Shown piece by piece: positions 55,291-64,000 of a stretch of DNA of 64,000 nucleotides. The translations under genes and the position numbers were made by a program. Origin of the DNA: Shinisaurus crocodilurus (taxonomy: Eukaryota; Chordata; Lepidosauria; Squamata; Shinisauridae); the NCBI GenBank assembly GCA_021292165.1, contig CM037883.1, positions 10,307,434 to 10,371,433 of the forward strand. The letters run 5' to 3'. The notes under the pieces were generated by a model. The model did no database searches. It was not told where the DNA came from and saw only the letters and a list, made by a program, of their open reading frames with translations. Numbering within the stretch: the first letter of the stretch is position 1; each line of letters begins with the position of its first letter.

Positions 55291-56497
55291 TCCCCAAATC
55301 TCAAAAGAAATAGGTAACATGGGTAATATGCTTGTTTCCCACCCAAGCACAAAACACCTTGACTCTGTTCAATACTCCAGCTTTCTATCTAACATATACA
55401 CAAGCTGTACCTCGTGTATTGATCAATTAACATCATGAAATAACGTGCCTTTCCTCTAAAGACCATCAGAGTATCCACAAGATCACCAAGAACAAATTGA
55501 ATGAAATGAACTGGTTTTTCAGCTTGCCTTCTAGTTTACCTGTTGAAGCTAGCATCCCTTGTTTATTTGCACAAAATTACCTTTCATGTGAAAATTACAG
55601 TTTCCAAATGCTTTCCCCACCAACAGTTTGCATTTTCTTTCACAAGCCTGTGAATCTAAATGATCAAACATCATGTGATATGCATGCATGTACATGTCAT
55701 ACATATAAGCATTTAACTTTTTTTATAGTTGCAACAGTACAACTTTCCATTTCTTTATTACACCATTACAGTATGAAAGAAATAATCTATCTCTTAGCTT
55801 TGCCATATAAACATACCTACTAATTATTCAGTAGTCTACATTTTGCTACAGAAAAATCCACAATATACTCAAGTCATATATACATTCAGTACATTTCCTG
55901 ACATTTCAGAGCATATATTACACTTTCTTGAATCCAAGTTATCCAACTTTCAAGAAATACATTTTCAAAAAACATGACTGTTAAACTCCTGACCATTTGC
56001 ATAGTCCTCTTCCTGTTTATTTATGTCCAACACAGAAAGCTTCGTTTAAACAATTCAATGTTTCTGTTCACAACAAAATAATGTCCATTTTGTTATGTCC
56101 TGGGTTAAAACAATGTTTTTCCCATCAGCAGCACCCCTGCTGATTTCAAGCTCCTTTCTTCTGTGATCCCACATGAAGAAAATGAAGAACAGCTTCCCAT
56201 TTTAAGCACAGCTTTCTCTGTTCAAAACTGCCGCGCTGTTTTTCCCCTGCTGTTTTAAAACCACGCCTCCGCTGGTTTGATACAGCCTCCCGTGTAGTAT
56301 CAGATTTCCCAAGATACGTTCCTGTCACACGTGACTTTGCTGCGACATGACGCTCCAGACGCTTTACCCACGTCAGACGTAATCCACGCATTTGTAATCC
56401 AAGCCACTTGTTGATACAATGCAAAAGATAGCTGATCTGCTGCTGAGCGAAGAAAACTGTAAATGAAATATGATCCTCTCCTGCTTGTAGCCTTGAC

Positions 56498-56770
56498 TCA
56501 AATGAATAGACACAGAGCCTCCTGGAGATATTTCCTTGCCCGATACAGCTCCTTGACAATCACTCCAGCAAGCTGTGGAAAACGAAATCCTTGTGTCCAG
56601 CGTTGTTCACTTTTCAGCCTAGTAGCTGCCCAGTAGCCTCGAATTTTGCCAAGCCTGGCACCTCCGTTCCAGCTGCTTCCAAAACGAAAAATCCTCCGTC
56701 TCTCTGTTTCTGCATTCTTCAGTTGTGCTGCATTCCAAGCCGCTTTATCAGCATCCAGCTTTAGCAACAT
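56498..56770 (-). other. First open frame after the primer site
   Basis: A 90-codon frame starts 145 bases downstream of the 5' LTR, where gag would begin (MLLKLDADKAAWNAAQ). It is charged and helical in composition. No zinc knuckle is seen, and it stops early. It may be a remnant of gag or chance. Confidence 0.3.
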
Positions 56771-56897
56771 GCCTCCCGGTTTGTTTACAAACCGTTCTTA
56801 CAAATGTAAACAATCTCTTAACCCTATAACTGCCGAATTTCTCCGAACTGCGTCTCTGGGCTTATCTGCCCATCTGAGATAACCATCAGATCGTTAT

Positions 56898-56911
56898 CTG
56901 GGCCCATAACC
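56898..56911 (-). other. Primer-binding site (initiator tRNA-Met, internal)
   Basis: The plus strand reads CTGGGCCCATAACC, identical to the anticodon arm and loop of vertebrate initiator tRNA-Met. On the element's strand it is the complement, three bases after the 5' LTR. Confidence 0.88.
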
Positions 56912-56914
56912 AGA

Positions 56915-57437
56915 TGTGAGAGCTGGACTGACCCGGGTTCAAAAGCTCCCCTAGCCAATGACCCTCAGTCCCAGTCACGCAGGCGGAAGGAGGAGATAAC
57001 AGCAGTTAATAAAGATTAAAGAGTTTATTTGTAAGACCCAATTACATGGGATTAAGGCAATCAATGCATCTCTACTCACTACATCATTGCAGACTCAAAT
57101 CCACTACCCCAGTGGTAAGGCTAGATGAAGTGAAGTCCAGAACAATACATGTCGAGACGAGACGAGAGACAGCAAGGAGTGAAGTCAGAGTGAAGCTATC
57201 AGCAAGTGTGTTAGCTTTATACCACCTATAAATAGGATATTACTCACCCCAGTTGTATAACCTATTCATCAACATGTTGATCCCAAAAACCTGTCCAAGG
57301 TTGCTGAGTCATATCACCTCGAGACTATGTCTCGTGACTAGAGACCTTGTGTATTTGAACTCAAGAGACACTCACCAGGTCAGGTGATAATCTCGATGTC
57401 AGGTGGTAATCTCGTTCTGCCTATGCAAAACCCAACA
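56915..57437 (-). repeat. 5' LTR of the copia-type element
   Basis: Same as the 3' LTR apart from one A/G difference and a 2-bp AG insertion near 57165-57190. The TATA-like box is at 57215-57221 and AATAAA at 57024-57029. Confidence 0.93.
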
Positions 57438-57615
57438 AAGCCATGGACAGTGACAGCGAGGGTGACACTCGTGGTGGTGGGTGGGATCGGGGCCATCCAC
57501 CAGTGCCAGGTATAGAACGATTTTTTAAAAATTACCTAGGCCTTTTATCATCCTCCTTAAATGGTTCTACTACTGCTGGTTGTCTTGTCCCAACTTGCTT
57601 CTCTTGGGCTGCAAC

Positions 57616-57800
57616 TAGAGATGTGAAGGCCCGAAATAAAAAAGAGGGGGAGGGAACCCACGGAAAAACACACACGTTTTTTTCTGGAAAAAGAACACAC
57701 AGGGTTTTTAATAAAAAAAAAATTCCCAGGGAAAAATAAAAAAAACAGTAGTCTTTTTCCTGAATTTCCCGGTTTTTTTCCCCGGGCCTTCACATCTCTA
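57616..57800. mobile_element. Short hAT MITE with TAGAGATGTGAAGGCCCG termini
   Basis: TAGAGATGTGAAGGCCCG faces CGGGCCTTCACATCTCTA (18 of 18). The perfect 8-bp duplication GCTGCAAC lies at 57608-57615 and 57801-57808. The 185-bp interior is A/T-tract-rich (TTTTTTCTGGAAAAAG and its mirror). Confidence 0.93.
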
Positions 57801-57868
57801 GCTGCAACCCTATGCACACTTACCTGGGAGTAAGGCCCATTGAACTCAGTGGGACTTGCATCTGACCA
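57801..57868. repeat. Palindromic repeat (family M6)
   Basis: CTATGCACACTTACCTGGGAGTAAGGCCCATTGAACTCAGTGGGACTTGC. The hAT insertion at 57616 hit its edge. Confidence 0.55.
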
Positions 57869-58084
57869 GACATTCACAGAATTGCCCTGTTTGTGATTGT
57901 GTGTGCGCCGTGGTTGTAGGGATGCAGCACCGGCACTTTTTTTATTAGCAGGAACACTGACGGCATCTGCCATCCCACCCTCTGCTGAATTCCCTGTTCC
58001 TCTAAGCTTAGGTGCAATCCTCACAGTAGCAGAGGGCCGGGGGCAGGAGAGAGACAAATTTTCACAGCGATAACAGAGCGTATT

Positions 58085-58545
58085 CCCCCTTATGAGCCTG
58101 CCTGCCCATACCCTGAGATCTTCAGGGGAGGCCCTTCTCTTGGTTCCACCACCATCACAGGCGGCACGCCTGGCAAGAACGCAGCACAGGGCCTTCTCGG
58201 TGGCTGCCCCAACACTCTGGAACTCCCTTCCCAAGGAAGCTAGAGTGGCGCCCTCCTTGGTATGTTTCCGGAAGCAGGCAAAAACTTTTCTTGTTCTGGC
58301 AGGCCTTTGGGAATAGTCTGGACCTGTGAGAATGCGATGGATTAGCACTGTTGTTTATATTGTTATCGCTGTTTTGTTTTTGATGTTTTATATAATTTTA
58401 ATATTATAGATTATTTAATTATATTTTAACTTTTGCATATTTCTATTCATATGTTTTAATTGTACAAGTTTTACTGTTGTAAAGCCGCCTTGAGTCCCAG
58501 TACTGGGAAAAAGGCAGGAAATAAATAAATAAATAAATAAATTTA
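58085..58545 (+). pseudogene. L2-type LINE 3' end
   Basis: An open frame (58092-58316) contains RTQHRAFSVAAPTLWNSLPK and SLVCFRKQAKTFL, the intact L2 ORF2 C-terminus. A T-rich 3' region, TGTAAAGCCGCCTTGAGTCCC and (AAAT)n follow. It is the best L2 end in the window. Confidence 0.9.
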
Positions 58546-58551
58546 TACATG

Positions 58552-58745
58552 TGAGAGTGTTGGACTGGGACTCAGGAGATCTGGGTTCTAGTCCCCGCTC
58601 GGCCATGAAACTCACTGGGTGACTTTGGGCCAGTCACTGACTCTCAGCCTAACCTACCTCACAGGGTTGTTGTGAGGATAAAATGGAGAGGAGGAGGATT
58701 ATGAAAGCCATCTTGGGGTCCTTGCAGGAAAAAAGGCGGGGTATA
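58552..58745 (+). repeat. Squamate tRNA-SINE (family C), head-trimmed
   Basis: GTGAGAGTGTTGGACTGGGACTC, GGGTTCTAGTCC, CCTCACAGGGTTGTTGTGAGG and AAAAGGCGGGGTATAAATAAT, running into (AAT)n. Confidence 0.88.
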
Positions 58746-58806
<61 letters not shown>

Positions 58807-58842
58807 GTAGTAATAATAGTAGTAGTAGTAGTAGTAGTAATA
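58745..58842. repeat. (AAT)n(AGT)n microsatellite
   Basis: About 20 AAT units and then AGT units, grown from the SINE tail. The poly-Asn frame over it is an artefact. Confidence 0.95.
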
Positions 58843-59169
58843 TAAAAATTGTTCTTGTTGTAATGCTAAGTATTTCGTGGTGGCTTGTCAATTGGGACAA
58901 TTAAGACCCATTCGCTTTACAAAAGGCCTGCTCCTAGGAGGTGGCTTGCTGGTATGGATCAACGCAGCAGCTTGTAACTTTTGACCCTTCTTGGGGGCAC
59001 AGCTCTGAGGCCTGTCAAGATGAGCACCTGCACTTCCATATCTACCGCGACACCACTGTATGTGTGTGTGTTTTTAAAAAGGATTTTATATTGCTCTTAC
59101 GTGTTGGTCAGCTTCTGCTTTATAAGCCACCCTGGGAGTTCCACAAATGACGGGCAGGGCTGAAACCTC

Positions 59170-60015
59170 CTAAATAAATAAACAGCGCATTAAGCTGGTC
59201 CAAATGCAGTCCGTGTGAGAATCCCATTTATCTCGGTGCTTAATGAATGCCATTTCGGCCCCGGACAGCTGTTGATCTGGATCTCTCTTCCTAGAGAAAG
59301 TGTCTTGCTGATCTCATCTCGCTAGCCCGTCCTAATGCACTGAGATTAGTCAAGCTTCTGGATCTGATCCCAGTATAATATTAGGAGTCCGGTTGCATTA
59401 GGGAGGATTAGGTTGCCATGTCGCTCTGTCTGAAGACCTAGATGTGAGCAGTCCCGCGCTGCCTCTTGGAGCGAGATCTGCTTGCAGGCAGAGCTGCATT
59501 CCCTAATAGCTCGGTAAGAACGGGCACTTGGGGTGTGCTCGGTAGCAGTGATAGGATTCTCCACCCTCACTCTTCACACACACACACACATACACACACC
59601 TTTGCCATGTAGTCTCACTGCAGCCTCGTTTCCGCCTTCGCTTCCCCCCTTTGAAGTTAACCTTGAATATTTACACTGAACGGAAAACAGCGAGCCGGAG
59701 GCCGCTGAGTTGCCGCAGAGTTGGCAGCAATCCACTTAACATCCGTTGCAGGGGGTGGGGGGGGTGCAGGAGTGAAAATTGAATCCACCATGCACTTCAT
59801 TCCCCAGATTGAAAGAGGTACAAGCCATTAACTCCCTAATTTATACATGTAGGAGTCGCAATGGCATCTTAAGTGAATACTGCGTTGTGCATCCCCAGAA
59901 GCCGCTTAAACCAGGGCTGGGGATGGTGGTGACACTCTGTTCCGAAGTGTGTCTCTTCTGGCGACGGAGCATTTGAGGGAGCATTCTCGATCATCCCAGT
60001 TTGCAGGACACGGAA
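59170..60015. other. Unique region, possible conserved non-coding DNA
   Basis: No transposon signature occurs in 59170-60015 apart from a (CA)n tract at 59576-59596. Base composition is balanced and there are no splice-framed frames. TCCCTAATTTATACATG and CATTAGGGAGGATTAGG may be conserved blocks. This is a candidate intronic enhancer only. Confidence 0.25.
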
Positions 60016-60019
60016 TAAT

Positions 60020-60268
60020 GGGCTCAAGTTATGGGAACCTAGATTCCACCTAAACATCAGGAAAATTTTCCTGACTGTCAGAGCAATAAGACAATGGAAC
60101 CAAGCTACCTAGGGAGGTGGTGGGCTCTCCCAATCTGGAGGCATTCAAGGTGCAGCTGGACAGCCATCTGTTGGGGATGCTTTGACCTGGATTCCTGCAT
60201 TGAGCAGGGGGTTGGACTCGATGGCCTGGTAGGCCCCTTCCAACTCTACTATTCTATGATTCTATGAG
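60020..60268 (+). pseudogene. CR1 LINE 3' end
   Basis: TAACATCAGG-like LHIRKIFLTVRAIRQWNQ coding sense (frames broken), then GAGGCATTCAAGGTGCAGCTGG, TGAGCAGGGGGTTGGACTCG and CTACTATTCTATGATTCTATGA. Confidence 0.88.
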
Positions 60269-60624
60269 GTCATCTTTCCTGGAAGGGATGCCCATTTTCT
60301 AAAGAAGTTGCCTAAGCAGGTCTAGTTTAGGGCTTTCGTGGGAACCGAAGTCCATCAAAAGTGCTTGCTTTGGCTACAGTTAAGACCAAATCCCACGTTA
60401 TGTTGTCCATGCTGAAAATCCATCCACTGCACACACACACTTTGGGGGGGGGGTATTTTCAGCAGGAAATGGGTGCAGGGGGCTGATGCAGATTAGGGAA
60501 ACGGGGCCGATCAGCCCCTTTCTCTTTAAAACAGAAGTAGCCAGTTTAAGAATATTTTGAAACGTGTGGATGATGTAATGCGTAGTTTGCCCTGTAACGC
60601 TGGCCTTCGTGGTTATCTAGATTT

Positions 60625-60692
60625 CATAGATCATAGTAGAGTTGGAAGGAGCCTACATGGCTATCAAGTCCAACCCCCTGCTCAATGCAGGA
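60625..60692 (-). mobile_element. CR1 LINE 3' end, short
   Basis: TAGATCATAGTAGAGTTGGAAGGAGCCTAC and CAAGTCCAACCCCCTGCTCAATGCAGG. Confidence 0.85.
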
Positions 60693-60699
60693 AATTAGA

Positions 60700-62050
60700 G
60701 GAGGGGTCTCGATCCTTGATCGTTATAGCTGAGTAGTTATTACGGTTCTTTTCTGTCTCCCCCCTCCATCCGCCCCCTGTATCTGCCACTCCTGCTGAAG
60801 AGATATCTGGGTTCTAGCACAACTAATACAGCAGCCAGCAAATAATTTAGTGGTAGCACGAGAGTTTTTGGGTACTGCTTGAGGGCTTATCTCTCTCCAG
60901 CGTGAAGCAGTGCACCTCTTCACACTTGAAATCTTCACAGGCTAGCATTTTAAAGGGAACGTCGCGAACAAATGCTCATGCTAAACTGTGTGGCAGACGC
61001 CGCTTGATCCTGCAAATTGGGAAGAAAAACCATGGCAGCTAGCAAGTTTGAGACGTCCAGATTGCATCCTTAAGAAATAGTTTAAAGAGGGGAAGAAGCA
61101 CCGTGCCGCTGAAACTGGCATACTGGGCATTTACAGGGGTATAAACCTTCTATAAAGCTGGTTAGGGCACAATTCTATGGGCGGTAGATGCTGTTTGGCT
61201 GGCCAGGAGTCCCAGCTCCGACCTTGGAAAAGTGCTCTGAGGGCGCGGCTGGGACTCCTGACTTTGGAGCACCTTCCCTCTGCCTTCACAGGCAGTGCGG
61301 TTCTTCCCATGCTGGCTGCAGTTCCGAAGATGGAAGACCAACTTCGGAGCTGGTGCTGGGGCGGCGGGAAGGGAGGAGCGATGCTTCTCTGGCTACGTGG
61401 AATCCCCGCGGTGCTTCAGCCTCTCTTCCTTGTGAGCAGCAGTAAAACACTTAGACGGCCGAAATTGGCCATGTAAGTGTTTTGGGGGGCGAGGGAAGCA
61501 TGGAGGCAATCCTGGCCTCTGTGCTCCTCCCACCTTTCACTGGATGTCCATAATCATCCAAGTTCGGAGGGTTACAGGTAGCCACATTGGATGACGCTGC
61601 CCAAAGCTCAACTCTTCAGACACATACCTTGCAGACCCAAATCCAGCATCTATGCCAAGGGAACCTGGAAGTATTATTCATATTTGGTTTTTCTAGGAGC
61701 TTTCAAAACGTCCAGTGATTTGTGCTGAACTGGATATCTCCCTCCACCTGCACACACAAAGTATTTGGGGAAAAACAGGGGGCAGGACGACATAGTGGGG
61801 GAGAAAGATGTAGCTGAGCAAGGCCCATATGCTCTCCTGTGGAAGCATAGCTGATTTTTGAGACACTGCTGGTATGTTTTTGAATTTTCTCGCTATATCC
61901 ATGAGGACTAGATGCTTGAATGCACTTGACATTTTCAAGACTGGATATTTGGTATTAGATACCTGATTCCATAGGCACTGAATCACCAGGTTTTCTGATT
62001 GTACTGAAAGCTATATTAGTATTTCTGTCAGGCAACTAGTGGCCTGATCC
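60700..62050. other. Unannotated sequence
   Basis: No gene is recognised. GGAGTCCCAGCTCCGACC (61206) faces GCGGCTGGGACTCC (61243), a short inverted repeat that may belong to a MITE. Confidence 0.3.
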
Positions 62051-62054
62051 TGAA

Positions 62055-62650
62055 GGTACTAATTAATTATTTCATTCCTATACTACTCTCTGGGCATTTC
62101 ACAAAACTGAAAACCATAAAATACAACAATATAATAAAACATACTATAAAAACCTTAAAAGGTTTAAAACAGGCTAAAACCAGAGTAAAAACCAAAAGCA
62201 GTGTAAAGAAACACAATAACACTTTTTTAAAAAACTGAAGGACTGAAAGGACTGGAAGAATAAAAAAAAAGTCCTCACCTGTTGCTGATAAGGCCATAAT
62301 GTAGGCTCCATTCCATAACTGGGGTCAGTGTAGTCTGGTGACTCCTATGTGAGTGGGGCTCCTTATCCATTGCAGCTTTTATTCTTAGCTGTATAGGAGC
62401 TATCCATGGTGCTCCATGGCAGTGAACCTATTTTGGGGGATGGAGTTCAGCACCATGGATAGTTCTTATAAAGCTCCAAATAAAACCTGCAATGGATTAG
62501 GAGCCCCATCAAAATAGGAGTCACCACAGCCTCCCCAGATTGAGGTGCCACCACTGAGAAGGCCCCTCTCCCTTGTTGCCACCCTCTGAACCTCCCTTGG
62601 AGGTGGCACTTGGAGGAAGGCCTCAGATATAGATCGTAGTGTTGGGGTAG
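62055..62650 (-). mobile_element. LINE 3' end with nested hairpin element
   Basis: CTATACTACTCTCTGGGCATTTCACAAAACTG is the LINE end and GAGGTGCCACCACTGAGAAGGCCCC and CTCCCTTGGAGG the upstream coding part on the minus strand. The M4 element lies between. Confidence 0.65.
62330..62552. mobile_element. Hairpin element M4, copy 2 (complete palindrome)
   Basis: CTGGTGACTCCTATGTGAGTGGGGCTCC faces GGAGCCCCATCAAAATAGGAGTCACCA. The arms, about 80 bases each, also pair TTATCCATTGCAGCTTTTATT with AATAAAACCTGCAATGGATTA and CTATCCATGGTGCTCC with the central CACCATGGATAG. Confidence 0.75.
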
Positions 62651-62659
62651 ATTCAGGTC

Positions 62660-63280
62660 AGGAGAGGCGTTCCGTCAACCGCATTCAACTGAACTTGATG
62701 GAACTTCCGTGGAATTGAGTAAGTCTGCTGTAGATTTCATCTGATGACATATTTCACTCCCAGCTTCAGAACTCTGGGCAGTTTGCCTATGAAACGAGAA
62801 GTATGTATGAAATGAGAAGTTTATGTACGGGAGTGTTCTGTACAGGATGAGAAGGGTGTTCCTTTTTTTTTTTTTTCTGGGTCAGAGGGGAGATCGTTAT
62901 TTGCCTTGAAAAGTACCTAACCATGCTGAAACCTGTTGAGGAAGTTGCTCAACCTCTGGTGCACGGAGTGATGAGGTAAATTGAAATCGGAACGATAATT
63001 GCTTTGATCCTTCTAGTTCCACTTTCTTCTGAAGAACTGATTGTCTGAGAAGTTCTCTGCTGGACGAGTCTCAGAAGTACACAGGACCGAATCACTCAGC
63101 AGCTTCTTCCTCAGGCCCCATCCCCTCTTCCCAGTATGGAAATGCTCTTATCTCTGATCAGCTACTGATTGGAGATAAGAGCTTTTCCCTACCAGGAGAG
63201 AGGATGGGGCTTGGGGAAGATCTTGGCGGGCCAAGTGGGGAACTCCTGCATGTTGGAGGGTCCCCATCCCCAGATTTGAA
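62660..63280. other. Unannotated sequence
   Basis: No gene. A short inverted pair CTTATCTCTGATCAGC / GGAGATAAGAGC lies near 63148-63184. Confidence 0.3.
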
Positions 63281-63282
63281 TG

Positions 63283-63445
63283 TTGGACTTGGATGTGGTA
63301 GACCCAGGTTCAAATCCCCACTTGGCGATGAGGACACTGGATGATGTTGAGCAAATAGCTTTTTCCTGAGCCTAGCCTACCTCACTGGCTTATTGTGAGG
63401 GTAAAACAGGGTGGAGGTGAACTGTGTGTGCTGAGCTCTGTGGAG
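63283..63445 (+). repeat. SINE related to family C
   Basis: GTTGGACTTGGATGTGGTAGACCCAGGTTCAAATCCCC, CCTAGCCTACCTCACTGGC and TTATTGTGAGGGTAAAACAGG. Confidence 0.75.
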
Positions 63446-63589
63446 GCAGGGTGGGATAAACAGGTTAGTTGCTCACTTACAAGGTTGCCAAGTTTTAGGG
63501 TTTTAGCCTTCCCAGGGAATAACTTGACTTTCAGGGTGATGAGCCAAAAGCAAGGGTTACTTTTCTCCTGGCTTGGGTGCTTTTATATC

Positions 63590-63862
63590 AAGGGTGGGCA
63601 ACTTTGGGAGATCCGGGGGGCATTTTTGACCCCTTTGACCCCCCTGCAGGCTGCACCCCCTCCCTTGCGGGTGCCAAAAACAGGGAGAAGGAAACAAAAA
63701 AAATCAAAATGGTGTCTGTAGTTGCCAATTTTACCCTTTTGGTGCTCCAGTTCCGGATGCCATTGTGTCAAAACAAATGTGGGGGGTCCCCATGAATTTT
63801 GGCAGGGGCCACACTGGGGGGCTGTGGGGGCCCACGGAGCACATATTGCCCACCCCCATTTT
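63590..63862. mobile_element. hAT-type element M7, copy 2
   Basis: AAGGGTGGGCAACTTTGGG faces ATATTGCCCACCCCC. Interior GCGGGTGCC and GGGGCC blocks are similar in type to copy 1. The duplication is only partly preserved. Confidence 0.65.
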
Positions 63863-63865
63863 ATG

Positions 63866-64000
63866 TGAACATGGACAGCTGCCTAATCTTGAGCCAGACC
63901 ATTGGTCTTGGTAGCCCAGGCTTGTTTGTTCTTCACTGTGAGTGGCTTTCCAGGGTCTCGGGCAGAACGAGGATTTCCCCACCAGCTGTCATTGGAAGAA
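63866..64000 (-). repeat. SINE family A, cut by the window end
   Basis: ACATGGACAGCTGCCTAATCTTGAGCCAGACCATTGGTC and GGGTCTCGGGCAGAACGAGG match the tail and mid-body in reverse. Confidence 0.7.

Larger units (their letters stand above)
53414..57437 (-). mobile_element. Complete Ty1/copia-type LTR retrotransposon, decayed interior
   Basis: Two direct LTRs (521 and 523 bp) differ by one substitution and one 2-bp indel. The 5-bp duplication AAGCC flanks the whole (53409-53413, 57438-57442). On the minus strand the primer site three bases after the 5' LTR is GGTTATGGGCCCAG, complementary to the anticodon arm of initiator tRNA-Met, the half-tRNA priming known for Drosophila copia. A polypurine tract AAAAGCAGGGGGA abuts the 3' LTR. 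The 2980-bp interior is shorter than usual for copia pol-bearing elements (about 4 kb) and full of stops. A copia-like integrase segment survives near 55080-55290, which supports the copia assignment. Reverse transcriptase boxes are not intact. It is therefore recent as an insertion but cannot move itself. Confidence 0.93.
57907..59058 (+). mobile_element. hAT-type element R1, copy 4, with LINE and SINE inside
   Basis: GGGATGCAGCACCGGCAC, GAATTCCCTGTTCCTCTAAGCTTAG and CAGCGATAACAG precede the insertions. GTTGTAATGCTAAGTATTTCG, AAAAGGCCTGCTCCTAGG and CTACCGCGACACCACTG follow them. The order and ends agree with copies 1-3. Confidence 0.65.

Noticed and set aside
56146..56559. 137-codon minus-strand frame as an intact gag gene
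   Set aside because: No gag motif or zinc knuckle is visible, and it overlaps another frame. At most a remnant.
53414..57437. Gypsy or endogenous retrovirus
   Set aside because: The internal initiator-Met primer site and the integrase-like segment fit copia, and no envelope-like frame is present.
58683..58904. Poly-Asn open frame (and poly-Leu on the other strand)
   Set aside because: It is the translation of an (AAT)n microsatellite at a SINE tail.

Overview
This is vertebrate nuclear DNA, almost certainly from a squamate reptile (a lizard-type genome). There are no operons or dense open frames. The window is packed with CR1, L2-type and L1 LINE fragments, tRNA-derived SINEs with squamate-style heads and (AAAT)n tails, a 5S-rRNA-derived SINE, and an unusually rich set of short palindromic hAT-type DNA elements, many with visible 8-bp target duplications. 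Nearly all open frames are chance or repeat-derived. Names of repeat families here are descriptive labels from my own reading, not database hits.

Two places look genic. (1) On the minus strand, about 29.5 to 26.8 kb, an exon with a strong Kozak start encodes a 41-residue single-pass membrane N-terminus and ends in a perfect GTAAGT donor. A second exon about 2.1 kb further on encodes a Ser-rich then acidic tail. The tail reads well only if a one-base frame change is allowed. (2) On the plus strand, a CpG island at about 39.5-41.3 kb has a probable promoter, a GC-rich leader with a short upstream ORF, and a first coding exon (MLRRQINRF) that stops at a GTAAGT donor. The remaining 23 kb downstream would then be first intron, and I found no second exon in it.

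Layout: 0-11 kb, sparse SINEs, hAT relics and unique AT-rich sequence. 11-16 kb, a hAT element, an L2 fragment, a decayed CR1 reverse transcriptase and two 5S/CR1 chimeric SINEs. 16-17.5 kb, unique GC-rich sequence. 18-25 kb, a palindromic element, an L1 insertion with a perfect 14-bp duplication, and hAT elements with SINEs inside. 25-36 kb, the small membrane-protein gene amid CR1, hAT and inverted repeats. 36-39 kb, CR1. 39.5-41.3 kb, the CpG island. 42-52 kb, nested SINE/hAT stacks and LINE tails. 53.4-57.4 kb, a complete Ty1/copia-type LTR retrotransposon on the minus strand: almost identical LTRs, a 5-bp target duplication and an initiator-Met half-tRNA primer site around a decayed interior. 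57.6-64 kb, hAT, L2, CR1 and SINE copies.

The most notable points are the recently inserted copia-type element with a dead interior (mobilised in trans, or a young non-autonomous family), the membrane-protein exon flanked by complementary TG and CA repeats close to both splice sites, and palindromic hAT elements that spread a ZNF143/THAP11-like motif.
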